The position numbers and the translations under genes are program-made. A stretch of 64,000 bases of DNA, taken from NCBI GenBank assembly GCA_036346205.1, contig JARFJB010001965.1, forward strand, positions 896,001 through 960,000, written 5' to 3'. This document shows positions 33,302 to 48,780 of this stretch, one piece after another (positions within the stretch are counted from its first letter, which is position 1; the number at the start of each line of letters is the position of its first letter). The DNA comes from Vesta saturnalis. Lineage: Eukaryota; Arthropoda; Insecta; Coleoptera; Lampyridae. The notes below the pieces were generated by a model. That model ran no database searches and had not been told where the DNA came from. It saw only the letters and a program-made list of their open reading frames with translations.

Positions 33302-34838
33302 AGGACAAAGTCATAAATCAAGGGGCGATAGTTTGTTTATAATCTAAAATATTGCGATCTAAGCACATAAATACGAGTATTCCTCATCTAAGTTCAAAAC
33401 GAACAAAAAACGTGCTTATCTAACGTCGCATAAACCCGGGAATCGGCAAAATAAAACCCCTTGTCTGATGATTCCTGTAAAAGTTTCAAAACATTCGCAC
33501 GTAATAAAAAGAAATGACGTGTAAAAGACCAGCTGATAGGTCATCATCCTTATTTATCCTAATTCTACTCCACGTTAATTCTTGTCAGTGAAATTCTATA
33601 TTTAAAAAAAACTAACGAAACAATCAAACAGTGAAAGCTCTCCTAATTTGTTAACGTTAAACGCTTTCATCAATGCATAAACAATAAATAAACGTTGTCG
33701 CTGCATGGTCTTGTAACTCAAAAATCACTATTTGTAAATTAGCAACATGAACGTAATCAAAATATTGTATCTTCTAAATTTATATGAATCGCAAATAATA
33801 CTAATACACGAAATAATACGCTTAAAGTTCATTGGCACTATACATTAGGATAATAAAGAAAATAAGTAGCTAAAATATCTGTCCAAATATTATAAAGTAA
33901 CAAACAAATAAATTCACTTCCGAAGGGAAGTAAAGCACGTACTTTCTTACGTAAAATCTTAAACATTAAATGTAAACGTTGGGATAAGCTTGCAAGATTC
34001 AGAATTCCTAAGATCAAATAACTTTATACCTTAATTTCAATTATTAGCCCATCGTTATAATAATAACGTAGAAAACATGAATTTGACAAATTTTCGAGGT
34101 GTAAATATTAATGTACAATAATAAAAATCAAAAAAATAACACACAGTATAAAAATTACTAAATATGGTTGAATACGTTTCGGTAAAATTATATAAATAGC
34201 CTGAAGGGTGCTTCTACGGTATGAAATAATAGAAGAACACAGAACAATAATTACCTTGATTCGCATCAAATTTTCTGTCTAAGTTTCCCCTCCCTGGTTC
34301 ACAGCAATTCGATATAATTTTCGTACAATAAACCATCCGTAATTGATCGGGAAATACCAAGGGAACATCATTTTCTTTTTACGACACGACCCTGCAAGAC
34401 CAGGCAACTTGTCTAACATCAATTTCAACTATCCGGCTCTTTTAACTTATATTCGCACATTTAACAGCGAAAATATTTAAACCAAGACCAGATAATATAA
34501 TAACTGCTTCACCTGAGTTTATCTACATAAACATTAATTTATTTATACAATGTTCTTTGTCTTTTATATTATCAAAATTTATTGTAGCGATATATTTACA
34601 GCAACCCTTTGTCTATCTGAATAAGCTGTAGGTGTATTGTGATGTACACTTGAAACCGGCACGACTTTCTCGATGCAAAACAAATTTACCAAAACAACAG
34701 AATAGCATAATCCGCTTAAGCGCAATTTTCTTTACTCCAAAACGTAGATAAGCACTGAAACCCTACACTTTATCTTTCTTCAAAATTAAAAAAACGAGAA
34801 CGGCAGAACAAATCGACGAGCATTAACCCAAAACAAAA
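33302..34838. other. AT-rich intergenic DNA
   Basis: No gene, RNA or repeat recognised. Confidence 0.45.
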
Positions 34839-34844
34839 CTACCC

Positions 34845-35100
34845 GGGATAGCGATAGCTTCCCCCAAGGTCGTGCGATCTTACCACATTAGATTTCTTTT
34901 TATGGCGATATATTAGAGAACGTGTATATATCACATCTCCCACTACAAAAGAAGATATGGAAGATAGGATACGAGATGCTTGTGGAACGACAACACTGGA
35001 TATGATGAGATACGTGAGGGAAAACAACAAAACCACTAACTGAATGCATTCAGCAGGAGGGACACCTTTTCGAACATATTTTAAGAAGAACTAATTAGTA
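34845..35100 (+). pseudogene. mariner-like transposase tail fragment
   Basis: The plus strand reads ISFYGDILENVYISPTTKED, MEDRIRDACGTTTLDMMRYV and, after frame changes, QQEGHLFEHILRRT. These match the C-terminus of mariner-like transposases (DFFLWGYLK..VY...P.T..D...RI..A....T..M...V...F..R...C....G.HFEH). Only the last ~80 codons remain. Confidence 0.75.
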
Positions 35101-35185
35101 ACTGTTCAATTATCCAATGACATGAAATTGTTCATTTGTTTTACATCAAGTTCTTATAATAACGTAATATACTCTGTTGGAATTA

Positions 35186-35188
<3 letters not shown>

Positions 35189-35227
<39 letters not shown>
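35189..35227. repeat. (TA)n microsatellite
   Basis: About 19 TA repeats, 90 bases after the mariner tail. Confidence 0.95.
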
Positions 35228-35230
<3 letters not shown>

Positions 35231-35897
35231 ATTATTATTTAGGCAACCTAACTCCTCTTACAACCCTCCACAAAACAATAATTCCTATTTAGGACCTGTA
35301 ACACGCAGCGTGACAGCAATGAGACCAATTATAATATAAATCAAGCAGTATGACATCTAATGTCAAACAATAAAATAACTTTACACGAACTAAATTTTTA
35401 TCACAGATTGGGTTACTCCCTTGCGCAAGGTGGAGGTCTTTTCGAAAATCTTATAAAGTAGAGTTTTGAAAAAAGTGTATTCTGTTTTTTCAATAAGAAT
35501 TATAATGCTAAAGTTAAACTTTAAACTTCAGTTATACTATCAATGTAAATGTTAATGTTCTTGTTAGTAGCTCTCGTAAGTTTCGTCTTGGTTCTTCTTA
35601 CGAACCATGTCATAAATTCGCAATTACAATAAACTTCGATGTTTGAGGTATTATCATTTAATGTTTAAGTGTAAAGTATTTACTTAATAGTTTCAAAGAA
35701 CACGCGACTTTTCAACATCACTTTAATTGCTTTGGTTTCGTTAGAGATGTTGAAGTTAGATTGAAGGAGACTTAAGCAGTTCATATTTTGTGCCTACATG
35801 CAAATATGTACAATTGGCAACATCGGTAAAGTAATGTCTCTCTCACACTCATATAATGCTTATTTGGTTTCTTTCTAGCTTATTATAATTTAGACCC

Positions 35898-35898
<1 letters not shown>
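35228..35898. other. AT-rich DNA
   Basis: Nothing recognised. Confidence 0.4.

Positions 35899-35899
<1 letters not shown>

Positions 35900-35954
<55 letters not shown>
35900..35954. repeat. (TA)n microsatellite
   Basis: About 27 TA repeats. Confidence 0.95.
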
Positions 35955-35956
<2 letters not shown>

Positions 35957-38202
35957 AGTTGTTTTGAGATTATTATAATTAAGATAGTGGTCTATAATAA
36001 GGAAAAAATACTCTTACAGATTGCACAAGAAGTTACTAAATTTAAGTAAAAAAATAACTGTATTAAACATTTTCAAACGTAATTATGCCCCAATTTGTTT
36101 CGCGTGAAATTAAACGCAAATTTTCCATCAATAAACATGTTTAGGATAGTTACCGGCGCAATTAAACCATAGAAAATTTAAAAGGATACGCTATTGTGTG
36201 CCACTATCAAAAGCAATAAAACCGCTCCTGGTATAAATCTGTTACACTCTTGTTTTATCCCCTTTAACCATTAATTTTTGATTGCATATCTAAACTGAAC
36301 GTAAAAATTCGCAAAATGTTAACGCGTAAAGACGCATATTTAATTTTTCGCATTGTTATTATTAAACACTGCATTATTATATTCTGTGCACTCTTTAGAT
36401 TTCATTTTCTGTAACAAGAATAACAACTGCAGATATTCTAAATTGAGTTGTAATTATTGCATACAGAATTAAGAACGGGTTTCATTCTAAACGTAAAAGT
36501 AAACGAGAAATTTATTGCATTGAATTGTAATGTGTGTTTTACAGCGCGGTACTAATGCATAAAACAGTATGTTAATTTTATAATGCGTTACAAAATACGA
36601 AAGAATTTATACGCCTGTGAAATCAAGAACTGAACTGATTACAAGTTTTTGTTCGGGGTAAGTCAATTCTGCAAGTATTTTAAAACAGTTTGGATAAAAA
36701 GAAGTTGACGGACAACATATGGTATATGCTTTGACCGTTACAACTTAAGTCTGAACCGCTTTTTAACACAACCGACCTTTTTTAGTTGAAAAGCAAAAGC
36801 ACATTATTTTCATTTTACTCAAGGGAACGATATACAGTCAATGAAGTGATTGTAGTTAATGTTAGATATTAGATAAAGAAAAGCCTGTATAAGTTTTTAT
36901 TACCTTGAAGATGATGGAGGCGTTAATAAGTAGACAGCATCTGATAAAATTGCAATTAACGCAGCTACAATAATGCTAATAGTATATAATAATTAAGATT
37001 GTAATAAATAAATCCATAAAAGTAACTACACGATTTCGATCAATTCAATCATATTTGCGGCTAACGAACACGCCAATGCTGCTAATGGCGTTACAGATTA
37101 AGGACTCATTATTATAGATTAGCAAGTTCTCGATACATATTGCAGTATAATCTACCAAATCTATAGCCGTAGTAACGGCTGCCGCAAGTCATAACTATAA
37201 AATATAGAATCAATGTTAGGTAACGTTGGTCTACTCATGTTCACAATGTATATATTCTGGATATAGGATAATTGCAGTCGGTTATTTGCTTCAATTATTG
37301 CAACATTACATTTAATGTATGGACATTTGAAATGATAACAGTATAGTTTGCTTAACCGGGGTGCAGTTTTCTGGAGCTTATATAAATAGCTCAATTAAAA
37401 AACAGGGTAAACTTTATTGTATTACTTTTTATTACTTTAGTTCATTTAGTAAGAGGTATAAATATCGTATAAATGTTGTTACGCCACCAAGTTTAGCAGG
37501 ACTCCTGTTTTATCGTTATGGCAATAAAAAGCTACGTGTTCTTAAGGTTACTAGTAGTATTAATATTGGTATAAAAGCTAATAGAAATGTTAAATAACAT
37601 TTGTAGCCAATAAAACCTCAGAGATATACAGTAAGAACATAATGGATCGTAACGATGTGCATGTTAACTGAAGCATTGCACAAAGCATATCCAATGATTT
37701 TTGTATCAATATACTAACAAAACATCATATGTTTAACGTATTTGAAAAGTCATAGCTTTTCGTTTACTCTGTATAACTAATACTTTAAACACTATTCTAT
37801 CAATTCCAAGTGCTCAATCGCATTGTTCTTCTCAGAATCACTAGTCCCTTTGAAGTCACCCTCTAGATATGTTTCGGTTTATAACAAAAAGAATTCGTAT
37901 GCAAATGTGGATCAATTAGTAACAATATTAAATAAATAGAGGGAATACCATTTTTTAGGTGGTCATTGAGTAGAAAATTACTCTAAAAGAACGTTTTTCT
38001 TAGTTTTGGCAAACTAAGTCGAGGATATTAAACACACATGAAAAAAAGTTGTGTAACCAGCATAGAAATCTATGGGGTAGTTACGAAATTATCGCACTGT
38101 CATTATAGAATACTGGAAATAAAATAAAGCGTAGTGGTTTGAATTTTAACCGTGCCCCTCTAACTTTAATATTTTAATCGCGCTAATGAGATCTACCGGT
38201 TT

Positions 38203-38210
<8 letters not shown>
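35955..38210. other. AT-rich intergenic DNA
   Basis: Nothing recognised; the two short overlapping frames at 37161-37597 look non-coding. Confidence 0.4.

Positions 38211-38255
<45 letters not shown>
38211..38255. repeat. (TA)n microsatellite
   Basis: About 22 TA repeats. Confidence 0.95.
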
Positions 38256-38257
<2 letters not shown>

Positions 38258-38279
38258 TGGTGAATCTTATATAATCCGC

Positions 38280-38700
38280 CAAAATTAAAGAAGTACTAGA
38301 ACTCATCATTCTAAGCAAAAAAGTTCATATGTACATGGGTCCGGAAATGCTTCGTTTCCGAGATACAGGGTGTCAAAGTTGAAAAAAAAATCGCGTTTTC
38401 TCCAATATCTTTCGACTATTTCGAAATATTTTCATGAAATTTCGTATACGGGGTTTTTTTGGGATAACAAATTCAAATTTGTGGTCCATTTAGTTGTGGT
38501 TTCTAGAGGGCGCCAGCGGCAACCATTTCGACCACTTTAAATCTTTGCAACTTTTTTGTGCTACATTGTATGCCATTTTGGACTAAAAAAATCGATTCTC
38601 CTGTCTTTTCTGCTACAAAAAGGCATATCTTAGTGAAGTCGCTAGGAGCAACCCTTTCCGAGAAAAAGACATTAAAAAAAGAAAAAAATTAATATTAAAA
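38280..38700. mobile_element. Probable mariner/MITE end, no transposase
   Basis: TTTCCGAGATACAGGGTGTC at about 38354 followed by AAAATCGCGTTTTCTCC and TAGAGGGCGCCAGCGGC has the look of the non-coding end of insect mariner-like elements. No second TIR or transposase found nearby. Confidence 0.35.
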
Positions 38701-40611
38701 GTATACATGTTGTATGTCTAGGCATTCTCTCGTATTTAATTATGGATTTTTTATTAAAATTTACTATCAATGAACGCAAAGAGACAGATAAGTACATAAG
38801 TAAACAAGTAAGTTACTTAGTTACTTAGAAACAATTAAAAATTCCTATTGATAAACCTGTCAAAAAAATACCCTCCGAAAATGTGTATGCATCATGAGTT
38901 TTAAAAGCGTTGAAAAGCATGAACCTAACTGTTATAACAGACGTACTCATTACGTTCTCATATTTTCTACATTTGTTTGACACTAATTAATTTCTTCAAT
39001 CTGATGTTACTATTCACAACGATTATAGTAACAAAAACTTATATTTCAAAAACTAAGCACCTGAGTACCTATGTTTATAGGAACTTTCCTCCACGATGGG
39101 CTTTATTTTCATTCGTTAAATTCTTATCATAGGGAAATGGCACCCTGCGTATTGGGTTTGTATGCGTACAAGGTTTTATGTGTAGATTTGAATGTTTGAA
39201 AGATATATTAATTTAAAACGAGTAGGTAACAACATACATCCACGTATCAAGCAAAATTAAAAAAACCTAACCCGTTCGGTGTTTTTAATTTTTTGTGGTG
39301 AATGAGCGTGTTTTTTGTGTTACAGGTCCTGCCTCAGATCCAGTGTCCCAAATTTTCAAGTGAAATCATATAATCCTTATTTCATAACACTTAACTTAAC
39401 GATGCAATTTAAAATTTTCGGTTCAAATATAGTAATCTCCATTCACGTTGCCATAAACTTAAATATTCGATTTAATAATTTTTAACAAGCTATTAATTTT
39501 GTTAAATACAGTAAACTTTAAGATTTTACGCTTAATAGGCGGTAAAATTAATCTCATTTATAAACAGTACTGAAACCTTATAAACTGTTTAAATAATTAC
39601 AATAATTTAATGCACTCAATAACTTCTAATTTTTAATTCAATTACATTTGATGGTGCGTTTAGAAATAACTTTAATTAAAACAATATCTTCGAGATTAAT
39701 TACAGATAGTTATTAAAGTTCTCTTACATTATATTATAACGTCCGCGTTCTATAATCATCTTAATACAGTTGTCTCCTCAGAAACTTGAACTTTCGGAAT
39801 TACAACATCTACTGTAAACTATAAAGTTTATAACTCTTCTCCATAAGTTCCTGACATATCGTCTGTAAGTTTAATGCTTGCTTAGTAAATTGTTGTTTAC
39901 AGAGTGCAATACCTATACATTTTAAACTAAATTTATATAATAATTAGTTACGGGTAATTCATTATGGAAGGTTGGAATTGAGTAGAACCTTAATTGTATT
40001 AAACTACTTCCAACAGCTTTCAGTACATGCATGTAGTTTCCTTTTAATGTAAATTTATCAAAAGAAAATCAGGTTAATCAATCTCTATTTCGTAAAGTAA
40101 GCTTACTGGCCTATGTTTACCATTCATTCACTTCCTTTTTAGGAATGTATTATTAGCTTTTTTTTATCAATCTGATCGTTACATTTAATACAGATACCTT
40201 AGCATAGCAACTCTAAACTAGATCTGACGTCGCCAGCACATATCTTCCTTATGACTGTATTAGCCAATAGGGTCAGGAATTAATATGTTGCGATACGGAT
40301 ATTTATTCGTATTTACTCTTACATTAAATTTACAAGACTCATGCAATGACGTAAACTTATGCAAAATTATATACATCCAATGTGGCCATATTTATTTATA
40401 TATTAAACACTTTTCTCTATATAATACAACATATATAATCCTTCGTTTGACAATTACTTAAAAAACAAAACAATTTCTATTTAAATTTAAATTATCAATT
40501 TCTGACGATTCACCTTTGTCAATTATAAAAACCAATGTCCATACATATCCACATACATAAGATGCTTAAATTAGTTTTCAACAGTGATATCGTTTAACAC
40601 TAAAAACTAAG
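38701..40611. other. AT-rich intergenic DNA
   Basis: Nothing recognised. Confidence 0.4.
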
Positions 40612-42458
<1,847 letters not shown>

Positions 42459-42764
42459 TTAGGGTGGAGCATTTCCATATATGAATTCTTAGGTGTTATT
42501 TATTTGGACTGCCTGGGGCTTCAAAACGTGCGAACCAAAGAACAAAGTGATTTGCCATAAAACAGAATTCAAGAAAAAAAAATCCTTCATGTTGCGCAGC
42601 CAGATGACGTCATTAATACAAAATTTTCATTGCGCAGGATGAAAACATTGACATATCGAAATAATTTTTTGCACCGCCAGGGATTTCAGTTTACGATAAA
42701 AAAATCGAGTAATTTTACATATTTTATTTAAAGTGTAATAAAAACAACCAAAACAACATTTGAC
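42459..42764. other. Downstream flank of split repetitive gene
   Basis: Not obviously coding. It may be the 3' untranslated part of the minus-strand gene that starts at 49078. Confidence 0.35.
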
Positions 42765-44625
42765 TAACCAAAAAAAAAAGAAAAAGGCAAGATAAAATGT
42801 TCGGTTCGATATTCTGATTTGGTTTCGAGAGATGGCATGGATGCTCTGGTTTTTAGGGTGGCTCGGATAAAACCATCGCGCGAATCTTCAACACAAACTG
42901 CTGCTGACGATTCAGTCACTATTCAGTCACTAACTTTACCATCCTTTCTACCGCCTGGGTATGACAAGGAAAGCTGTCGGGTTTTACCTTTTCAAAGGTT
43001 CCATTTTAGCATCAATAGCGTCAATTAGCTGGATGTAATCAGATGCATCAAAATTGATATCGGGTATGGTAAATATTCTAATTTTGGGGAATCCGAATTT
43101 TTTGTGGATATGATTTTAAGTATACGTCTATAAGCCAATTCTCGAATTGCTGGACTTTCATCAGATAGCATGGCAATAGGGATATTTTTGGGGTGACAGG
43201 AATATCCGTTCCGCTGAATAACAGGATCTACTACATCTTTTAGTTCGGCAGTTATGTAGCGGGAGCAACGAATTGTGTTGAATAGATGTCCCGTTCGATT
43301 TGTGCATAAAGGCTCCAACTTAAAGTTAAACCGAATTGGAGCATAAACTCGCATTATGTAAATTACTAGCGTTTTGAGATTTTAAGAAGATCCGCTAGTC
43401 GCAACATATAATCGTAACACTCTGTTTGCTAGAGTTAACCAGCTGGCGTGTGACGACTTTCTAGGATTTCTTTGAGCCAAACTTCACGAACAATGGCCCT
43501 TGGAAATAGCATACAATATATCGATATTCACAGGAAGGTTATATCCTACTGGAAGTACTACAAAATTTTCTATTTGCGTTCCAATGGGCCCTGAAAACCC
43601 ACGAGGTCCTACTGTTTTTCCATCTAAGTGCTGTAGTAAGTGGCAGAACGGCGGTAATACTTGCTTTAATATTGAGTCCGGATCTGGAAACTGGTGTAAC
43701 ATAACCTAGGTAAGTGGACCCTGGTTCCCTAATTAAAGATATGTGTTCTTCGGTTATTGTAAAGCGATAATATTTTCCATTTATCAGGTCTTGATTTATG
43801 GACCTACCTTTTCGGCCATCAAAATACAAACCAAAATCAACTTCATATTCTGATAACTCTTTGCCTAGCTCTACTCGGCTTTTTTTTCTTGCTCTTCTTA
43901 TTGTCATTCCATCACCTACACTTGGGGGTCTTTCCCAGTAACAAGACCAACATCTTTCAATACAGCACTCACAATTGTTGCAGCAGAAAAATAGGATATA
44001 CCGGTGCGATCACGTGCTAAAGCTAGTTGAGGAAAGTGACGACCGTAGGTGTAGGTAGGATTACGAGAAGTCCCTTTTGACGTTGAAGGCTTTGGCAACG
44101 GCAGTGTTCGAGGACTATATTCGAAGTTTCACCATCAAACAATTCAGACCTTCCTGATAGAGATGATGAACTCGAAAGTAGTGTTTCCAAATCTTGATCA
44201 GTTGGTTTTATATCAACTTCTATTCCTGCAGTTTTCCTCTCGCGCACTTGTCTCTCCATGTTTATAACGTTCTTCCGTGTAGTTGTTTTATCAATTATTC
44301 CTATAAACATCTTACGGGATGATCATTGATCAGTCAAAAATTTTTGCTCGATGTGGGGTACTTTGCGATTTTTCTCACATTTTCAATTTTGCTTAAAATC
44401 GGTGCATTTGCAAGAAGCGACATCGAAAAGACGATGTGATTCTTTTCTGAATTTTTGGATTTTATTAACATGTGTTGAAGTTTGTTCTATACTTCTCACA
44501 GTATTCTCGCAATAAATGAATTATTCGTTGATGGCTTATGACTGGTATCGAAGCCGTTGCCCAGATTTTTTCCAATTTGGAGGAAACGATTTCACATATT
44601 TCTAAAATAGTAGGAAGCTTGTTGA
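42765..44625 (-). pseudogene. Repetitive arthropod gene, 3' portion, function unknown
   Basis: Minus-strand frames joined by frameshifts form one long protein. From 44625: INKLPTILEICEIVSSKLEK, SIPVISHQRIIHLLREYCEK, RKMFIGIIDKTTTRKN (about 44310), SNIVLEHC, LARDRTGISYFSAATIVSAV (about 44000), MTIRRARKKSRVELGKELSE, GLYFDGRKGRSINQDL, EEHISLIREPGSTYLGYVTP, LAQRNPRKSSHASWLTLANR, VLRLYVATSGSS, VYAPIRFNFKLEPLCTNRTG, VDPVIQRNGYSCHPKNIPIA, SDESPAIRELAYRRILK, DINFDASDYIQLIDAI, and RDGFIRATLKTRASMPSLET near the end. I recognise the pattern as a family present in many copies in arthropod genomes, but I know of no established function. It could be carried by a mobile element. Several frameshifts and an 11-bp tandem duplication disable it. 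Its N-terminus is on the far side of the LINE. Confidence 0.65.
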
Positions 44626-44937
44626 TATTCGAGAGGAGGAGTTCTGTACGAGCGCTTGAACGATACAGACGTGTTGTGAGAACGATTTTACAGAAATCGC
44701 GTAATAGTCGAGTCGACTTCGGTTGACGAGGCACCGGGCTCCGATTACGAGTTGCGATTTTTATCGCAAATCTAATCGTTCATCAACTGCATAGAGTACC
44801 TCGTATGTTCTTATTAGAACATACACTTAAAGAGGACTCGAGATTACGAGACGTGTAGCACAGCGAAAGAACTCAAGCAGTTTTCACTGCTAGCAGAAGA
44901 AGCCACGCCCACAAGTAGGACAAGCGAAGGCGACAAG

Positions 44938-46167
44938 ATGTCAACGAAGATGGAAAGACTCCTAAGGGAAGAAAACAAAAAGAAAGATGTCCAGTTAAGA
45001 AACCAGGAGAGCGTCATCCAAGGATTGATGGAACAAGTCGCCCGCCTATCAATGGAAATTACCGAACTCCGGAGAACCATTGAAGGAAAATATGTGGCAA
45101 ACTACAACGTAACCATCGCCGACGAGAACGTTATAAAAAGAACCACGACTGCGAGTACCGATAAGACCAAGAAGCAGAGGGAACCCGAAGACAACGAGGA
45201 TCTTCCGCAAACTAAGAAAAAAATTAAGAAGACTAAGGCCACGCCCACCGATACACCCACCGAGGAAATCAAAGCACAACCAGGTAAGTCAGACGACACG
45301 GATATAGAAACTACCGCTGCCGATGCCAATACAAGAAATGATGACACCCTCACCGAAGAGGAAGGTTTCACCCAAGTAACCAGGAGAAACAACAAGCGAC
45401 AATGTGTATACATCGAAGTAAAAGAAAACGACACGTCCACAGTCAGAAAGGAAAGGATTCCACCCCTAATCCTCCACCGTCAGGAGGATTACAGGAAGAC
45501 GATCCAGTCCCTAGCTACAGAAGGGATTGCACCTAAGTCAACAAGATCCACCAAGGATGGAGTCAATGTGATGCTAAGTAGTACTGAAGACTAGAGAGAA
45601 ACGACCACCGTCCTAGACAGCAACGGGATCCACTTCAACGTCTACTTGCTAGACGAAGCAAAACCACTTAAGGTGGTAATCAAAGAAATTCCTCAAGGAG
45701 AGGAAATGCTAGAGATCGTCAAGGAGGATCTCAAGGCAACGGGATACGACGTCCAGAAGGTCAGTCGGATGGACGCAGGACGCGAGCACCGACAAACGGC
45801 CATGGTCGTTGTTCACCTCCAACGTAGTGAACAAGCGAAAGAGATCTTCAAGCTAACCAACGTGGGATACCTCTAGGCGCGAGAGGAGACACCGCACAAG
45901 AAAAACGGCATGGGTCAGTGTCACTAATGCCAACGATACGGACACACCACCAGCGGATGCCACGCCCCTCCACGATGCGTGAAGTGTGTAGGAGCACACC
46001 ACACCAGGGACTGTATGAATACACGGGAAATGGGAGACCCGAAGTGCTGTAGTTGCACAGGAGTGCATACAGCGAACTACGGTGGATGCCCCGCCCACCC
46101 GAAAAACACCAAGAAGATGGCATCAAGGAGACCAACGATCGACAGACTCGCAGATCGCGGCGGGTAA
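44938..46167 (+). pseudogene. LINE ORF1 (gag-like), three in-frame stops
   Basis: One frame from ATG at 44938. A coiled-coil-like N-terminus (MERLLREENKKKDVQLRNQE, EQVARLSMEITELRRTI) is followed by a Lys/Glu/Thr-rich linker, a PRE_C2HC-type region (PLKVVIKEIP..., VKEDLKATGYDVQKVSRMDA near 45715) and CCHC zinc knuckles (CH*CQRYGHTTSGCHAPPRC, CVKCVGAHHTRDC, CCSCTGVHTANYGGCPAH, 45920-46100). Stops interrupt at 45592-45594, 45874-45876 and about 45934, but the frame is kept throughout. ORF1 proteins of this clade bind element RNA. Confidence 0.85.
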
Positions 46168-46268
46168 CATAAATCCAACGCCAGCAGCAACGCAAGAAGA
46201 AGAAGACAAAGACTTCGCGCTCGCGATGAAAATCGTGAGAGCCATCCGGGCAGGAAGAAACATTATCG

Positions 46269-48780
46269 ATGGATAAACGCCCACAAAAGCCCGCATCCCT
46301 CCATATCGTAATATGGAATGCAAACGGCCTCCTTACAAAGGGAGAGGAGCTAGAAGAGTTCGTCTACAGACAAAACCTGGATATGGTGTTGGTCACGGAA
46401 ACTCATCTAAGGCCTTGCGATAAGCTCAAGATAAGGAACTACCGTTTGCACCGCAACGAAAGGCTCACCGGGAGAGGAGGGAGCACAGAAAAATACATTA
46501 AGAACTCAATAGAACACTACGAGCTACCGACTCTGAAAACGAAATTGCTGGAGGTGACTGCGATAGGCGTGAACACAATCTCCGCAGGACTCATAAATAG
46601 CCGCATACAATCCACCAAGGACCATGCTAGACGCCCAAGAATTGGACGCATTATTCGAAGACAACATACCCACAATAATGGCAGGAGATTTAAATGTTAA
46701 ACACCAGACCTGGAACAGCACGACACCCAACCGAAACGGAAGGGACCTAGAATCCTACGCCACGACAAGAAACCTGATCGTCGAAGGCCCACAAGAACCA
46801 ACCTGTCACCCAGGTACAGGGACGCCAAACGTGCTAGATATAGCCATATTCCGGAACATTCCCCTGCATTTCCGGATGGAAACAATAGCAGATCTAAGCT
46901 CAGATCACAACCCCGTCCTGCTGCAGCTAGGATATCAAGAGCCGCTACAGCCCACGCAGATCACTAGAACTTCCTGGAAGAAATACGAAGCGCTGATCAA
47001 GGGCAAGACTCCTGCAGTGCCAGTGATAAACGACGCCCGTCAGATAGATACGGCAATACAGAAAATCTCGTCAATCATCCAGAGGACAATAGAAGAAGCC
47101 AAGTTTACATTCACTAAAAACAAAAATTACTACAGCCTGCTCATAGAAATAAGAGAACTTATCAGGCACAAAAACAGGACAAGACGGAGATGGCACCGAA
47201 CACAAAACCCGAAAGATAACGGATCATATTGGAAGATGGTGAAGGCATTGCGAAAGGAGCATACAAACACGCCACCACTCCGAGGTAGGAATGGAATGGC
47301 GTGCATGGATGCAAAGCAGGCAGACGCATTCGCAGGATGCACAGAAATACAATGCCGCCCCGTCTACGAGAACGCGGACCTAGCTCACATACAAAGGAGA
47401 AACAGGTCCGTCAGAGAGCACCCGGCTGAAGAAACTCAAGAGAATATTCGACACACCACCCCATAGGAGGTAAACGACATCCTAAACAAGCTAAACATCA
47501 AGAGACCGGGGCTAGATGCCATTCCAAATCAAGTGCTGAAGCTCCTCCCACAAAGAGGCGTAGCGTACCTCACCGCAGTTTATAATGCGATACTACGATC
47601 GAAATACTTCCCGACCAGATGGCGAGAAGCGGACACGGTGATGATACCGAAACCGGGTAAAAACGCTACCCTACCCCAAAGTTACAGACCCATCAGCCTA
47701 CTACCGACGATGGGCAAAGTTTTGCAGCGGATCATCCAAGTCAGACTGCAAAAATAAATAGATAAATTACAAATCCTACCGGACGAGCAATTATGGTTCC
47801 GAAGAAACCACTTGACCACCCAACAAACCCGCCGAGTTGTCGAACACGCCGCACGCGGATTCAGTTGGAAGAAGCACACCGGAGGATTGTTCCTAGACAT
47901 CGCAAAAGCGTTCGACAAAGTTTGGCACCACCGACTCCTACATAAAATGCTGGAGCAAGGAATATCGCTCTAAATGACCCAACTCATCCGCTCCTTCCTA
48001 TCCAGAAGATGCTTCAGGACGAAGCTGCAGCATTGCAGGTCCTTCCCCCGAAGGATTAACGCTGGAGTACCCCTCTCCCCTACATTATTTAACCTATACG
48101 TTTCAGATCTCCCGAAGACCAAAGGAACCATCCTCGCAACATACGCAGACGACACCACGGTCCTAGCCCAATCCAGCAACCTCGGACAGGTCGACAGACT
48201 TTTGCAGAGGGCGTCGGATGACTTCGAAGAATGGTATAAGAAATGGCGCATTACCATTAACCTGGAGAAAAGCATGGCCATCCTATTCACGAAAAGAATA
48301 GCGAAACCAACCCGCAACATTACCATGTGCGGACAAGACATCCCGTGGAAGAATTCCATAAAATATCTAGGACTGATAATGGGCAGAACACTCCGATGGA
48401 AACTCCACGTAGACGACCGAAGATGCAAGGGACACGGGATGATAAAGAAACTCTACCCGTTAATAGGTAGAAACAGCGTGCTGTCAACCGACAACAAGCT
48501 GCTAATCTACAAAACGTTAGTCCGGCCGATGGTGCTATACGCCACAGAAGTCTGGGCTTACGCCGTTGCAGTAAACGCGCCATGGTTCGTAAGAAACGAC
48601 CAAATACACGAAGACCTCAAGATTCCCAACTTAATGGAGTTTGTAAAAAACGCCGCAATCAACCTAGAAGAGGCACTAGCGGCACATCCCAACCCAGCAA
48701 TAAACGGAATATGGGACTACGGCATCCAAGATAAAATGAAGCACAAGAGGCCGAAAATCATCTTGAGAAACAAACAATAA
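46269..48780 (+). pseudogene. LINE ORF2: endonuclease and reverse transcriptase
   Basis: Apurinic-type endonuclease: IVIWNANGLLTKGEELEEFV (46310), VLVTETHLRP (Glu), IMAGDLNVKHQTWNS (Asp/Asn, 46675), SSDHNPVLLQL (46900). RT: NIKRPGLDAIPNQVLKLLP (47500), PGKNATLPQSYRPISLLPTM (47655), GGLFLDIAKAFDKVWHHRLL (motif A, 47880), NAGVPLSPTLFNLYVSDLPK (48060), TYADDTTVLAQ (catalytic YADD, 48140). The C-terminus ends in WFVRNDQIHEDLKIPN, typical of jockey. A frameshift occurs near 46600 and in-frame stops at 47464, 47755 and 47971. About 837 codons, a normal length. Confidence 0.92.

Noticed and set aside
2078..38255. The six (TA)n tracts as promoters or origins
   Set aside because: Plain dinucleotide repeats common in AT-rich insect DNA; only the pair flanking the PLE has a positional meaning.
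44538..44726. Plus-strand frame of 62 codons as a first LINE exon
   Set aside because: It is mostly the antisense of the split repetitive gene and runs across the LINE's left junction.
45049..46323. Minus-strand frames of 64-115 codons inside the LINE
   Set aside because: Shadows of LINE ORF1/ORF2 with no family match.
44938..48780. Alternative genetic code (TAA/TAG read as Gln)
   Set aside because: The LINE's stops fit it, but the other elements here also carry TGA stops and frameshifts, and the element set is that of an insect. Pseudogene decay explains it more simply.
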